Below are positions 1-10,439 of a stretch of 64,000 bases of DNA, piece by piece. The stretch spans positions 65,435,296 through 65,499,295 of the forward strand of contig CM053142.1 of assembly GCA_028571685.1 (NCBI GenBank). The letters are read 5' to 3'. The position numbers were made by a program, and so were the translations under genes. Below the pieces are notes generated by a model. The model was not told the DNA's origin. It did not search any database and saw nothing but the letters and a program-made list of their open reading frames with translations. The DNA is from Heterohyrax brucei (lineage: Eukaryota > Chordata > Mammalia > Hyracoidea > Procaviidae). Positions within the stretch are counted from its first letter, which is position 1. Every line of letters starts with the position of its first letter.

Positions 1-1398
1 AAAAAACTGTTAAACAAGTTACTCAGAGATGTCCTCTTTGTGTCTCTAGCAGTCCTCAGGGTGCCTACCCACCTCCTCAACTAACCAAACCAGTCCAAAG
101 GGCAGGATCCTATGCTACAGAAGACTGGCAGTTAGATTTCACCCAGATGCCAAAGTGCCAGGGATACAAGTACTTACTAGTTTTTGTAGACACCTTCACA
201 GGATGGACAGAAGCATTCCCCATCAAAATAGAAAAAGTACAAGGAATAATGAGTATGCTGTTAAAAGGGATTATATCCCCATTTGGGCTTCCCAGATCCA
301 TGCAAAATGATGATAGTCCAGCAGTTACTGTTATTGTAAGTCAAAAGGTAAGTACACCGGTAGTAATAAAATGGAACTCACGCTTGGCCTTGAGGCCACA
401 ATCTTCAGGAAAAATAGAAAGAGCTAGTCAGACTGAGGGGAATCTGTCCCTGAAATTCAGGAAGGTCATTGAGGGAACTCTGTCTCTGAGATTCAGAGAG
501 ATCATCTTAGCCAATGCTCAGACCTCACCATTAACTGAAAACAGCCTGATATGCATGCCCAACAGGGATGACCAAAAGCAGCCTGGTAGGCCCCACCCTG
601 TATAACCATAAAACCTAAAACTGTCAATAACTTTATGCCTGTCTTCCCCACCCTCTTGATTGAAAGCCCTTCTCTTATCAACCTTGACTATAAACAAACC
701 TTACCCTTCCCCTTTCTAGTCAACAGTCCTTCCTCATCAAACCATAAATTCCATCACCCTACACTACCTCATCCAAACTTTTAAACTATAAAAACTTGCC
801 CTTCTCGCCAGGAGTTGGGCTGAACCACTCTCGGCTCAGACCCCACTCTCTTTTTCTTCTAGTAAACGTCACTGGACCCTTGGGCTGGTGTGTCTATGCC
901 TCTGTTTCGGACCAGCCCTCCCAACACAAACCCTAAAAAGAACATTACAAAAGCTAGGACAAAAGACACAGTGAAGCTGGCTACAGTCCTTCCTGTGATT
1001 TGCTGAGGATGAGAACAAGTCCTACTTCTCAGAGAAAACTGAGCCTATTTGAGATCTTATATGGCAGACCATTTCTTCGAAGAGATCTAGTGGTGGATGA
1101 AGAAACCAATTACCTAGTACATTTATAGTCTCTCTAACTAACTTTCAATGAGCCAGCCATACAAGAACTAGGAACCCTAAACTCACCATCACCTCACTTA
1201 CCATGTTTATATGAACCAGTGACGTTAGTTCTAGTTAAGACCTGGAAACACAGATTTCCTGCTTCCCAACTTACTCCACTCTGGAGAGGGCCATATTATG
1301 TTGCACTTCCTACTGCTAGAGCCGTAAAGCTTCCAGGAATTTCTAGCTGGATATACCACACAAAGGTAAAGCCCTACCATGAAGCTGAAGAAACACAA
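1..1398 (+). pseudogene. endogenous gammaretrovirus-like pol (integrase) remnant
   Basis: Degenerate integrase of a class I endogenous retrovirus, running in from the left window edge. Visible in order: a CxxC zinc-finger remnant (CPLC, about 30-41), the core domain with DFTQ around 136-147, the second acidic site in an FGLPRS...NDDSP stretch near 286-318, and the SGKIER motif with the third acidic residue near 406-423. An LTR interrupts the frame at 434-926. The C-terminal part resumes after it and ends in a WRGPY...VKLPGISSWIYHTKVK segment (about 1280-1375), typical of the gammaretroviral integrase C-terminal domain. Several stops and frameshifts lie between 930 and 1220. The end at 1398 is where a second LTR inserts. 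It cannot encode an active enzyme. Confidence 0.85.
434..926 (+). mobile_element. solo LTR (class I ERV-like) inside the integrase remnant
   Basis: This 493-bp block starts TGAGGGG and ends CCCAACA. It carries a TATA-like AACTATAAAAAC near 784-795 and a polyadenylation-like region near 860. The flanks CAGAC (429-433) and CAAAC (927-931) look like a target-site duplication with one mismatch. The integrase frame is continuous if the block and one flank are ignored, so it inserted after the provirus had landed. A second copy of the same family lies at 4107-4598 in the opposite orientation. Confidence 0.82.
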
Positions 1399-1941
1399 TG
1401 CTCTGGATTGTACTGTGTTCCCCCCAAAATGTGTGTAACTATTTGGCCGTGCCATGGTTCCCAAGATTTTTGATTGTCCTCCATTTTTTGATTTTCCTAT
1501 GCTATAAATTTTCATCTGTGCCTGTGGCTAATAGATAGTATCATCATATTAAAAGAAGATTAGGGTGGGACTGCTGCAACACCCTTGCTAAGGGAGTTTC
1601 CCTGGAGTGTACTTTTCACCACCCTTCATCCTTTCATCCTACAAGACATAAAAGAAAAGGGAAGCAAGCCGAGAGTTGGGCACCTCACATCATCAAGAAA
1701 GTGGCACCAGAAGTAGAGTTCATCCTTTAGACCTCACGTCCTGCAACAAGATGCTCCTTGACCAAAGAATGATGCAACACTAGGAGTTTGCTCCAGAGCT
1801 GACAAAGAGTGAAAGCCTTCCCCTGGAGCAGACACCCTGAATTTGGGCTTTTTAGCCTATAGGACATGAACAATAAACTTTTTTTCCTAAAGCCATCCTC
1901 TTGTGTTACCTCTGTTAGAGCAGTACCAGATGACAAAAACA
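1399..1941 (+). mobile_element. LTR, MaLR/ERV3-like family (copy 1)
   Basis: The consensus layout of this family recurs at least seven times in the window. It begins TG...GGATTGTACTGTGTTCCCCC, then GATTAGGGTGGGACTG, GGGAGTTTCCCTGG, an AAGGGAAGCAAGC block, and ends with TTTTTAGCCTATAGGAC, an AATAAACTTT signal (1872-1881) and an (A)CCAGATGAC... tail. Here it cuts the end of the integrase remnant. The family name is an inference from general resemblance and from the 5-bp target duplications seen at other copies. Confidence 0.7.
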
Positions 1942-1999
1942 TGGAAGTAGCTCCAAAACAACACTAAGAGTGGATAAGGGTGCTTCTAGAAGACCTGGG

Positions 2000-3560
2000 A
2001 ATCTTATTGAAAAGAAAACAGATAAGCTAATATAGAGCTTGTTTTTGACATCATACTAGCTTATGCTCTAATATACCTGGGGTACTGTGAGTTTGAGTCC
2101 CCTTTTATTAAACCATTATGGAAAATAGCCAAGGTACTCATCTATACAAAGTATAATTGGTCCTGCTGGATTTGTCTACAGGCCCAGCCCACTGAGGGAT
2201 TCCCAGCTCCATGGCAAGACTGGAATGAAACACCAGGCTTTCTCCACTATGGCCTTTCTTCAGCAGCCCAGGGTGTATTTAAGGACCTTCATAATCAGAT
2301 CGCACACCCAAATCACAGGAACAGTTTATGAAAAAGGACAAATTAAGACACACCAACCAAACTCTTCATACATTTTCTTCCACATACCTTCCAAATATTC
2401 TTTCTCAGTCGGGTCACTAATGTCATGGCTACAGTACAGACAGATACTAGGACTCTAACAGGACTGTTACCGTCCCCTGCCCCTGCTGGTGGTAGATTAT
2501 CCTTTCCTCCCAATGTATCTGTGAATGACCAAGAAGACTGTGAAGGAGGACTCCGTCAAGGCAGGCCTACAAGCTGCAACCATTTACCTTTATTTGCAGC
2601 CTCTACTTGCTCAAAATGGAAAGAACAGAGGCATGTGTACTTTAACATACTAAAATTCCAGGGGACAAAAGTCTTTGTTGAGATAGTCCCTAGGGCATTT
2701 TTCTGGGAAAATTTAAAGAGCAGTGGCACTCATAATATTATTCTGTTTTACCTTCACAGCAGCCACCCCGACAACCAGTTATTTCTGGAAATATACTTTA
2801 ATGGTCCAGAATACACATTATACTTTGACAAACATATACCATATTTCAGGATGCCTTCCCTCATCATCTGGCTTATAAATTTATTATATTTGTGGGGATA
2901 AAGCATATATATGCCTCTCTACAAACTGTACAGAATTATGCACCCGTGGTTATGTTCTCCCTCCAATGTCAGTAACTGGAACAGAAGCTCCAGTCCCTCT
3001 ACCCTTGAGCTCTACATGTAAGATACAGAAAAGAGCAAGACCCTTAATTCCTGTGTTACTAGGACGAAGCACTCTCATTGACATAGGAGTGCTACAGCCG
3101 GCACCACTAGGGCAATGGAAGTCAATCACATACATGTAAGTCTTCCTAGAGAGTTAGCTCAACTGAACACACAAGTAACAGCCTCACTAACCACCTCACA
3201 AAACCAAATTAACTGCTAGCAGTGCGCCGGGGAAGGATATGGGTAACTCTAGCAGAACGGTTGGGTGAGCCAAACAGCACAAGTACAAGAACATATTCAG
3301 CACTTCCTTGACAAGGCAAGAAAACTTCAAGCACTAGCTGAACAGAGGTGGCACACCTGGTCCTCTCTCTGATCTTGGAGTTCCTGGTTGTTCCCACTGA
3401 CAGGCCCATTATTGTCCTTACTTCTTTTGCTAATATTTGAGTCTTCTCTTTTTAATGCCTTGGTTGGTAGATTATAAAAGTTCCCAATACAGAGTGGTTG
3501 TTCCATCTTCCGTGAACACTTACACGTTCGAAAGTCCCTTCGATCACGCTGCACAGTGCT
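2000..3560 (+). pseudogene. endogenous retrovirus env remnant
   Basis: A broken envelope gene of the same provirus, visible as short stretches in different frames. A CWIC motif (2164-2175) resembles the surface-subunit CxxC of gammaretroviral Env. A basic QKRAR stretch near 3016-3035 may mark the surface/transmembrane junction. A coiled-coil-like stretch rich in L, T and Q follows near 3150-3215. A very hydrophobic segment (about 3395-3450) fits the membrane anchor, with a cysteine-rich tail after it. Many stops and frameshifts make it non-coding. Start and end are approximate. Confidence 0.65.
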
Positions 3561-3700
3561 TCAACAAAACTGCACCTGCTGGGACCCTCAGCCTCTTAAA
3601 ATAGGAACCAAGTGCCACTCCCAGGGACAGCCCTATGTCCCCATTACAGCAGGAAGCAGGTTACAGGAGATGAGACCGCCCTCTATGGACAACCCAAGAA

Positions 3701-4080
3701 TGTCAGAATGAAGAGGTTAAACAACTGGGGCTGGGAACAACCAACATTTAAACACCAAAAGAATCAAAAGGACTGATCACCCGGGCAGACAAAGGGTCAT
3801 CGCCTCCAAGGAGGACAAAGGGAAAGTATTTGCTCAACAAAGGGATCAATGGACAAAAAGAACAAAAATTCCAGAGGGAGGGGAAAGGTAGAGTATAAAT
3901 CCTGGGAGGAGGCAGGAGTGGGGCTCTCAGACCTTTTCTCTGAGTTGTCTGTTTGGCACTGATTGTCAAGTGCACCATCCCCTGTTAAAACTCTGTCATA
4001 TGCTTATTTTTTTGTGTGTGCACATGTCTCTTTACTTGAAATCTTTCTTACACTGAAGAGAAGCACCCAGGAATGATTTT
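3701..4080 (+). mobile_element. probable 3' LTR of the provirus
   Basis: Begins TGTCAGAATG, 140 bp after the env remnant, with a clear TATAAA at 3894-3899 followed by a G-rich then CT-rich stretch, as in a retroviral U3/R. No second copy is present for comparison, so the right boundary is uncertain. Confidence 0.55.
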
Positions 4081-4106
4081 CTAGTTATGAGTAAGGAGTA
4101 TCTCGA

Positions 4107-4598
4107 TGTTGGGGAGAGGGTGGTCCGAAACAGAGGCAGAGACACACCAGTCTAAGGGTTTAGTGAAGTTTATTGGAAGAGAAAGAGAGTGGAGTCTGAG
4201 CCAAGTGGCTCAGCCCAGCCCCTCCCTAGTAGGGCAGGTTTTTTATAGTTTTAAAGTTTCAGTGAGGTAATGTGGGGTGAGGGGAGATACAGTTTGATAA
4301 GGAAAGAAAGAGCAGTAGCAAGAAATTCTGGTTAGAAGACTTATGGTCTGAATAACGAAGAAGTGTTGATTAGGAGGGGAAGGGCTATGGTTTGTTTATG
4401 GTCAAGATTTTGATAAGAGAAGAGCTTTCAATCAGGAGGGCGGGGAAGACAGATTTAAAGTTATTTATGGTTATACGGGGTGGGGTCTACCAATCTGTTT
4501 TCCACTGATGGCCAGTCTGATCATTGGATAAGACAACTTCCCTAAAGGATGGAGTCCTCTCAATGACCTCTCCGAATTTCAGGGACAGAGTTCTGCCA
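4107..4598 (-). mobile_element. solo LTR, same family as 434-926, inverted
   Basis: Reverse complement of the LTR at 434-926 over almost its full length (492 versus 493 bp). It shares the TTTCGGACCA end, the TATA-like box (TATAAAAAACC on the minus strand), the GGTGGGGTCTACC block and the CCCTGAAATTC start. No convincing target duplication is visible, so it may be older or have a rearranged flank. Confidence 0.8.
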
Positions 4599-5344
4599 TT
4601 CTAAGATGTTTAAGCCAATGCACTTACTTGATTACAATGAGACCTATTTCTAACTCACATCATGATCATTAACAGACTACTACGCCAAAGCCAAGTGCCC
4701 TCGAGTCAGACATTCACCAATAAAATCTCATCTTTGAAACTCAAGATACTGGTTAGTAACGTATCCAGTGCTGATTAAGACACAAATAGTGCAAGTTTCC
4801 CATGGACTATGGGATTCCTCGTTTCAATACTAATGGACCATCCCTAGAGTATACATACATTTTTGATGAGAATGCAGCACCTGGGCATCACTAAAAACAC
4901 ACGTGCTGCATATTCTAAAATATAAAGAAATATTTTTCTACTCCCACACCATACTGGTACTTGGAACCAAGGCTCTGTCTAGGCATGCTTGAGGTCACTT
5001 CTTCCCCAGAGTCTCACCAACTCCCCGGGGTCCACCTGGGAAAGGAGCATGTGTTCTGCACTGTTCCCCAACTTCCAGCTTAGCTAGTTTTTGTTGTATT
5101 AATCACATTTCTAGTTTGTTCCTATGCTCATTTATCTACCAACCTCAATGCTCTTACACTTGGCCTCAAACAAGAACTGCCTCCCCAATCTAATTCATGG
5201 AATGTTTTTGCCCTGAAGTCAGGGAAGTTTTGCTCTTCTCTTCCGTCTCCCAAAGCTTGTGTTTATGCTAAAACTCCTTTCATTCACCTCCAGGAAGGGA
5301 TAATTCTTTTCTTGGCTGTTTGATGTTACCTTCTGTTCTCTGGG
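4599..5344. other. intergenic, no gene
   Basis: No coding or RNA gene is recognisable. At 4683-4709 there is a 27-bp fragment (GCCAAAGCCAAGTGCCCTCGAG...) matching the extreme 3' end of an AfroSINE/RTE in minus orientation. The rest is unassigned. Confidence 0.6.
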
Positions 5345-5510
5345 AAACCTTGGTGACAAGAGGTAAAGTGCTTCTTCTGATAACCAAAAGGTCAGCAGTT
5401 CAAATCCCCCAGGCACCCCTCAGAAATTCTATAGCGCAGATGTACCTGTCCTATAGGGTCACTGTGAGTCAGAATCCAATTGATAGCACTGGGCTTGACT
5501 TTTCCTCCAC
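5345..5510 (+). repeat. AfroSINE
   Basis: tRNA-derived head (AAACCTTGGTGACAAG, CTAACCAAAAGG-like TGATAACCAAAAGGTCAGCAG, B-box-like GTTCAAATCCC) followed by the body TCCTATAGGGTCACTGTGAGTCAG and the 3' block AATTGATAGCACTGGG. Nearly complete. Confidence 0.88.
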
Positions 5511-6059
5511 TCTCTGAGAAAAGGGAGACAGGATGGATGGCCCAAAAAATTAGGGGAAAAATACTAGAGGAACAACATGGACTCACATTTCAAATAAAAT
5601 TTATCATACTACCAGTGAAAGAACCCAAGGCCTTGCATGATAATGCTGTACATAGGATTAGCCAGCCATGTCAGAATACAAGTGGAAGAGAACGCTTTGT
5701 CTCTGCAAGTTTCCATTTATTGCTCAGCTCGGTGAGCCTCTGGGTATCTTGGACAAAACCTTCCCAGAAGGTTTCTATGCATCAGATGTTTTAAAAGCAA
5801 TATCAAAATAAAAGGAGTGTGGGAGATTTGTTTCAATATGGCACATCCTATGGCCTTACTTGCTTTCTGCCCTTAATCTTTCCTGGTAAGAGACCAGGAC
5901 TTAAAGATCTCCCCCTTTTTTTTAGCATTCTGCCAGGGCTGCCTTCCTTGCCCTTTCCAACCAATACTCCCAGAGCTTGCTACTTGCCTGGAGTGTTTAT
6001 GGCTGTGTCATACATTTATAAATGTATACTCCTTGAATCAGGGGCAGTCAGGGTGTAAT
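5511..6059. other. intergenic, nothing recognised
   Basis: No gene, RNA or assignable repeat. Short open frames here lack any recognisable domain. Confidence 0.5.
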
Positions 6060-6220
6060 AAAAAGGAAAGATCTGGGTTTGAATTCCATGCTGCCACTTA
6101 CTGGTTCTATAAGCTCTGAGCTTCTGCTTGTTCCTATATAAAAATATAATGTCTGACTGGATACTGCAAAGATTTAAATGAGGCCGTCTCTACAAAGTGC
6201 CTAATATAGAGGATGCTTCA
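6060..6220 (+). repeat. MIR SINE
   Basis: Degenerate MIR: GATCTGGGTTTGAATTCC (B-box region), TGCCACTTACTGG core, CTGAGCTTCTG, and a tail region AATGAGGCCGTCTCTACAAAGTGCCTAATA. Confidence 0.7.
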
Positions 6221-7557
6221 ACAAGAATCAGCTTATCTGAATACATGCAAACACATCAAATAACATGTTCATTCCTTTTAAAGGCAACAGGCTCTCTTAA
6301 AGATTGCAGCCCAGAAAACCCCATGGGATATTTCTACCCTGTCACATGGGGTTGCTGTGACTTGAACTCTACTAGAAGTGCACTTAACAACAGTAGACAC
6401 AAATGCTAGTTTTCCCAAAAAAGGCAGAGATGACGGGGTATACTATTTTTCTGTGGATCCAGATAGGGGCGACTACTATTGATACCGAGGCAGTAAAACC
6501 ATACGCACTTACAACTTTCATGGTATCTCCTTCGTGCCTCTGCTGTTCTTCCAAGCAGCTATGAACTTGGGCTTGGGGAGAGTTCTTTTCCCCACTAAGT
6601 GACAGGCTAAAAGGCAAAGCATGAAAAAGGATTAGTGGGTGTATGTATTCAAATAAAGTGGAGTTCCCCAGAAGCACATCAGGCTGAGAAGGCATCCTTC
6701 AAGTGTCTATCAGTAGTAAAGCTGTTTGACTGGCAGATACGATTTTTTGGAACAAGCAATAACGGGAACTATGGGTGACAGATGTCAGATGTTGGCTGAG
6801 CGGCTGCCAAAGCAAATCTCCCTCCACCTTCAGACATCAAGCTGATGGAGGACTGGGCACAGTAGGACTGGCAGCTCCTTCTCCCTTGGATCATTGGTCA
6901 CATTATTATTTCTCAGTTGCTGGACAAAGCAGATGGTTTACCATGTATTTGTGATTTTCTTTTGGCCTAGAAATTCTGTTCTTCCATCAGGGTACAGCAT
7001 GTAATCAATTATGACAGTGGGTGGTGCAAGAAAATCCCTGCCAATAAAAATCCAAGAGTTTCTCTTTCATTCAGTCTGCATACATCACTACAATTCTCAA
7101 CTTAAAAGCAATAGAAGGGAAAAGCAAAGCATCAGCATTAGAAAGATGTGGACAATTGCAAAACCACAATTCTCAGACACCTCAGTTGGTCCCAAAGATT
7201 CTCAAGTTGAAGTCAGTGTCATCTGTTCATTTTCAGCCTTCAGCTTAAAATCCTCTGGCCTCTATCCTGATGAGGTTTAAACAGCTTTACCATGGAATCA
7301 TAAAATGCCATGAATACAAGTGACTATAACAAAGACCAAGAATATATATACAGTACTCATTGACTGTTTTGTTTTAATATTCACAGTTGTACTCTATCAA
7401 ATGGTAATAATAATAAGTGCATTTTCCTGGATGAGTGGTCATAAACATGTGTATTATTCCTCATCCACTCACTGAATAATTTTCTTTGTGAAAGATATGT
7501 TGTTAATTCACAGGCCTATGCTAATGTCTCTGGAAACAGCTCCTTTAATGATAGGAC
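6221..7557. other. intergenic, nothing recognised
   Basis: Unique-looking, AT-rich sequence with no conserved coding frame or assignable repeat. Confidence 0.5.
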
Positions 7558-7562
7558 AACCC

Positions 7563-7586
7563 AAGCCAAGTGCCGTCGAGTCGGCA
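7563..7586 (-). repeat. 24-bp AfroSINE/RTE 3'-end fragment
   Basis: AAGCCAAGTGCCGTCGAGTCGG is the reverse complement of the last bases of an AfroSINE/RTE plus its tail, ending abruptly. It resembles fragments at 4683-4709 and 25259-25305. Confidence 0.6.
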
Positions 7587-7664
7587 ACTCAAACATTTTA
7601 AAATTATTAGTATCACCCAAAGAAAACCTTGATACACAATTGACATGTTTCTTTTTTTTAACAA

Positions 7665-7903
7665 TGAGTGTGTATATATAAATATATACATACATACATA
7701 TATCCACTAGTGGCACAGTAGCTAGGTGATATGGCTGCTAACTGGGTCAGCAGTTCAAATCCTCCAGCCACTCTGTAGAAACCCTATGGGGCAGTTCTAC
7801 TGTGTCCTATAGAGTTGCTATGAATTTGAATCTACTAAACAGCAATAAATTTGTATGTGTATGTGTATATACATTTCTACGTGTGTGTGTGTATATACAT
7901 ATC
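7665..7903 (+). repeat. AfroSINE flanked by TG/TA microsatellites
   Basis: A full-length but diverged AfroSINE at about 7706-7850 (CACTAGTGGCACAGTAGCT, GCAGTTCAAATCCTCC, GGGGCAGTTCTACTGTGTCCTATAG). It sits between TATA/TACA microsatellites at 7665-7703 and 7850-7903. Confidence 0.82.
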
Positions 7904-8029
7904 ACAGGCCTATTGTGAACAGTTTTATATCCTGCTTTTTTTTTCCATGCAACCACATGTCAGGGAGATGTTACCATGCCACTGAATGTTCTTTAGAAAC
8001 ATGATTTCTAAGGATGGCAAACACTGACT

Positions 8030-8205
8030 GAACTCCTACAGCGTGTTTGGCACTGTTTCAGGCTATAAGGACATAGAGGAGAAAGAGATGGTCCCCACCT
8101 TCAAGAAATGTACATTCTAGATGAGAGAGACAGATAATGAACATGTAAAAACAGTAAATAAATGATACGCTTTTTAATCTAAGTGCTATAAAAAGGATGC
8201 TGGGC
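8030..8205 (+). repeat. ancient L2-like LINE fragment (5' piece)
   Basis: Contains GGCACTGTTTCAGGCTATAAGGACATAGA, TGGTCCCCACCTTCAAGAAATGTACATTCTAGATGAGAGAGACAGATAATGAAC and AAGTGCTATAAAAAGGATG in pieces, a well-known ancient mammalian interspersed repeat (L2/MIR3 group). Its continuation appears at 16823-17060 and 18010-18475, so the interval between was inserted later. Confidence 0.6.
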
Positions 8206-8841
8206 AGGTTACTTTGCTTGGGGGAAGACCTCTTTCTAATTGTACACTGCTTGGGGTCTTGTCCTGTCTTATTAGCTGATCGAAATAAGACACCAGTTGC
8301 AAGGGGAGCAGTAAGTGGCAAGTTTATTGTCTACACAGATAGGAGCAACACAGGGTCTAGACACCGTAACACCACTTATTTGTTGTCCCAGGGGTTTAGG
8401 GAGCTTTTGTCTTCAGTGGCATCCAGTGATTGGGTTTGGTACCAGAACTCTCTACACTTAGCCTTCCCATGTCCATATTTGGAGCTCCAGATGTTGTATT
8501 ATCTTCTGTCAGATGTCAGTGTAATGGGACCCCTCCCTTCTCAGATGGTCTTAGCTATGAAGTGTCTTCCTTTCTGGCAATAATTGGGCCAGGGGTTGGG
8601 TGAAGGACATGATCTCCTCAATCTGCCCATGTTCCAAGGTCTTAGGTTGGGCAGGTTTAGTTGATGGGAGCCACCACACACTGTGATTTCCTGAAAAATA
8701 TTGCTCAAAGTATGCTGTGGTTAGTGAGACAAAGAAAGAAGGAGAAGTGATGCTGACTGGGAGTTTTATCTTGAGGAAGTGACTTAAAACCGGAAAACTG
8801 AGAATGTAGCCATGAAAATATCTTGGGAAGGATCTTTGCAA
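8206..8841 (-). mobile_element. possible LTR insertion, family unassigned
   Basis: Sits between the L2-like piece and the RTE. On the minus strand it has a polyadenylation-like CAATAAACTTGCC (8317-8329 region) as in an LTR R/U5. No second copy or clear ends are visible, so the call is tentative. Confidence 0.3.
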
Positions 8842-9395
8842 GCAGTTGTTGTTGTTAGATGCCGTGGAGTGGGTTCCAACTCATAGTGACCCTGTGTATA
8901 ACGGGATGAAATGCTGCCCAGCCTTGCACCCTGCCCACTGTTGTTTTCATGCTTCAGCCCATTGTTGCAGGCACTGTGTCAATCCATCTTGTTGAGGGTC
9001 TGCCTCTTTTTCGCTTACCCTCTATTTTACCAAGTACGTGACGTTCTTCCCCAGGGACTGATCCTTCCTGACAAGATGTCCAAAATTCGTTAGATGCAGT
9101 CTTGCTGTCTTTGCTTCCAAGGAGCACTCTGGTTGTACTTCTTCCAGCAGACCTATCTGTTGTTTTGGCAGTCCATGGTATGTTCAATATGCTCTAACAC
9201 CACAATTCAAAGGCGTCAATTTTTCGTCTGTCTTTCTCATTTATTGTTCAGCTTTTGCATGCATATGATGCAATTCAAAATTCCATGGCTTGGGTCAGGT
9301 GCACATTAGTCTTCAAAGTGACATCTTTATTTTTCAGTGGTTTAAAGAGGTCCTTTGAAGAGGTTTTCCCAATGCAATGTGTCTTTTGATTTCTT
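8842..9395 (-). mobile_element. RTE/BovB-type LINE, 3' part of ORF2 and 3' end
   Basis: Minus-strand reading gives the C-terminal tail of an RTE ORF2: a wrecked FELWCWRR-like stretch, LEEVQPECSLEAK, then NFGHLVRKDQSLGK, then a KGKRKRGRPSTRWID-type basic end (encoded 8960-9060). It then ends with ATGAGTTGGAACCCACTCCACGGCA and a (CAACAA)-type tail, the same 3' end used by AfroSINEs. Frames are broken. The element is interrupted by the L1 at 9396-16561, and its reverse transcriptase end lies beyond. Confidence 0.85.
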
Positions 9396-10439
9396 TTGTT
9401 TTCCTTTTTTTTAAATGTGATTAAGTGAAAGTATACAATACAAATTCATTTTGCACACCTGCCTATCTACAGCTCTTCTGTTCTCCTTGCCCAGTGACAG
9501 CACACTCCTACTTTTGATTTTATACTTATATCCTCTTAAGAAGCTCCTGCTCCTTCCTCTCTAAGTTCTTCTCTCCCATCTAGAAGGAGACTAGTGGCAT
9601 AGCCTCCCATAAATGCACAGAATGATAAGGTACACCCACCATGTGGTTACATTGTATCCCCAAGTCCAGTCTATTTTGTCCAAAGAGTTTACCTCACTAG
9701 TGTTTTCAGGACAGGGTCAGTAGCAGCTCTAGGGACCACGCTCGCAGGGGATCCCCCGGACCATCACACCATCAGTTGTGGTCTTTTACTAAAGTTCTTG
9801 ATCTGCACCCCTCTTTTTCTCATGTTGCCACAGGGAATCAACACTGTGGGCCCCGTCATGGTTGGCTTTGGTGGTAGTTGGGCACTATCTGGTTCTTCTG
9901 GTCACATGTTGATACAGTCTCCCGTTACATGGGTCCTTCTGTCTCCTGGGCTCTTTTTAACCGCTGTCTCTGGTGTTTTCAGTGGTCATCTGTTCTGGCT
10001 GAGTTGGGACCATTTGGTGTATCTTGGATAGCAGCTTGCTAGCTTTTAAGGCCCCAGACGCCGCTCACCAATATAGGATGCAGAAGATTCTCTTAGCAAT
10101 GGGCTGATTATGCCAGCTGACCTTGACGTCCATGGAGAGCAAAGTCCCAAGACCCCGCCTCTACTACTCTATCCTTGCAATATTGGGTTGAGGTTAGAAG
10201 AGTTTTCAGTCTATGTCGAAGTCCAGTTAAGTTGATCTGCTTTCTACTGTGTGCTGTCCTTGCTTTCATGTAACCAAATTTCTACCAACTGCCTAATTTA
10301 TGATCAAACTTCACCTCCCCTCCCCACACTTGTAGCCATCAAAGAGTCTTTTCTTCTGCACAGAAGTCTATTTTTAAGTCTTTATAACAGGGGTTTGATA
10401 CAATATTTATCCTTTTGCCCTGAAACCAAGTCATGAGAT

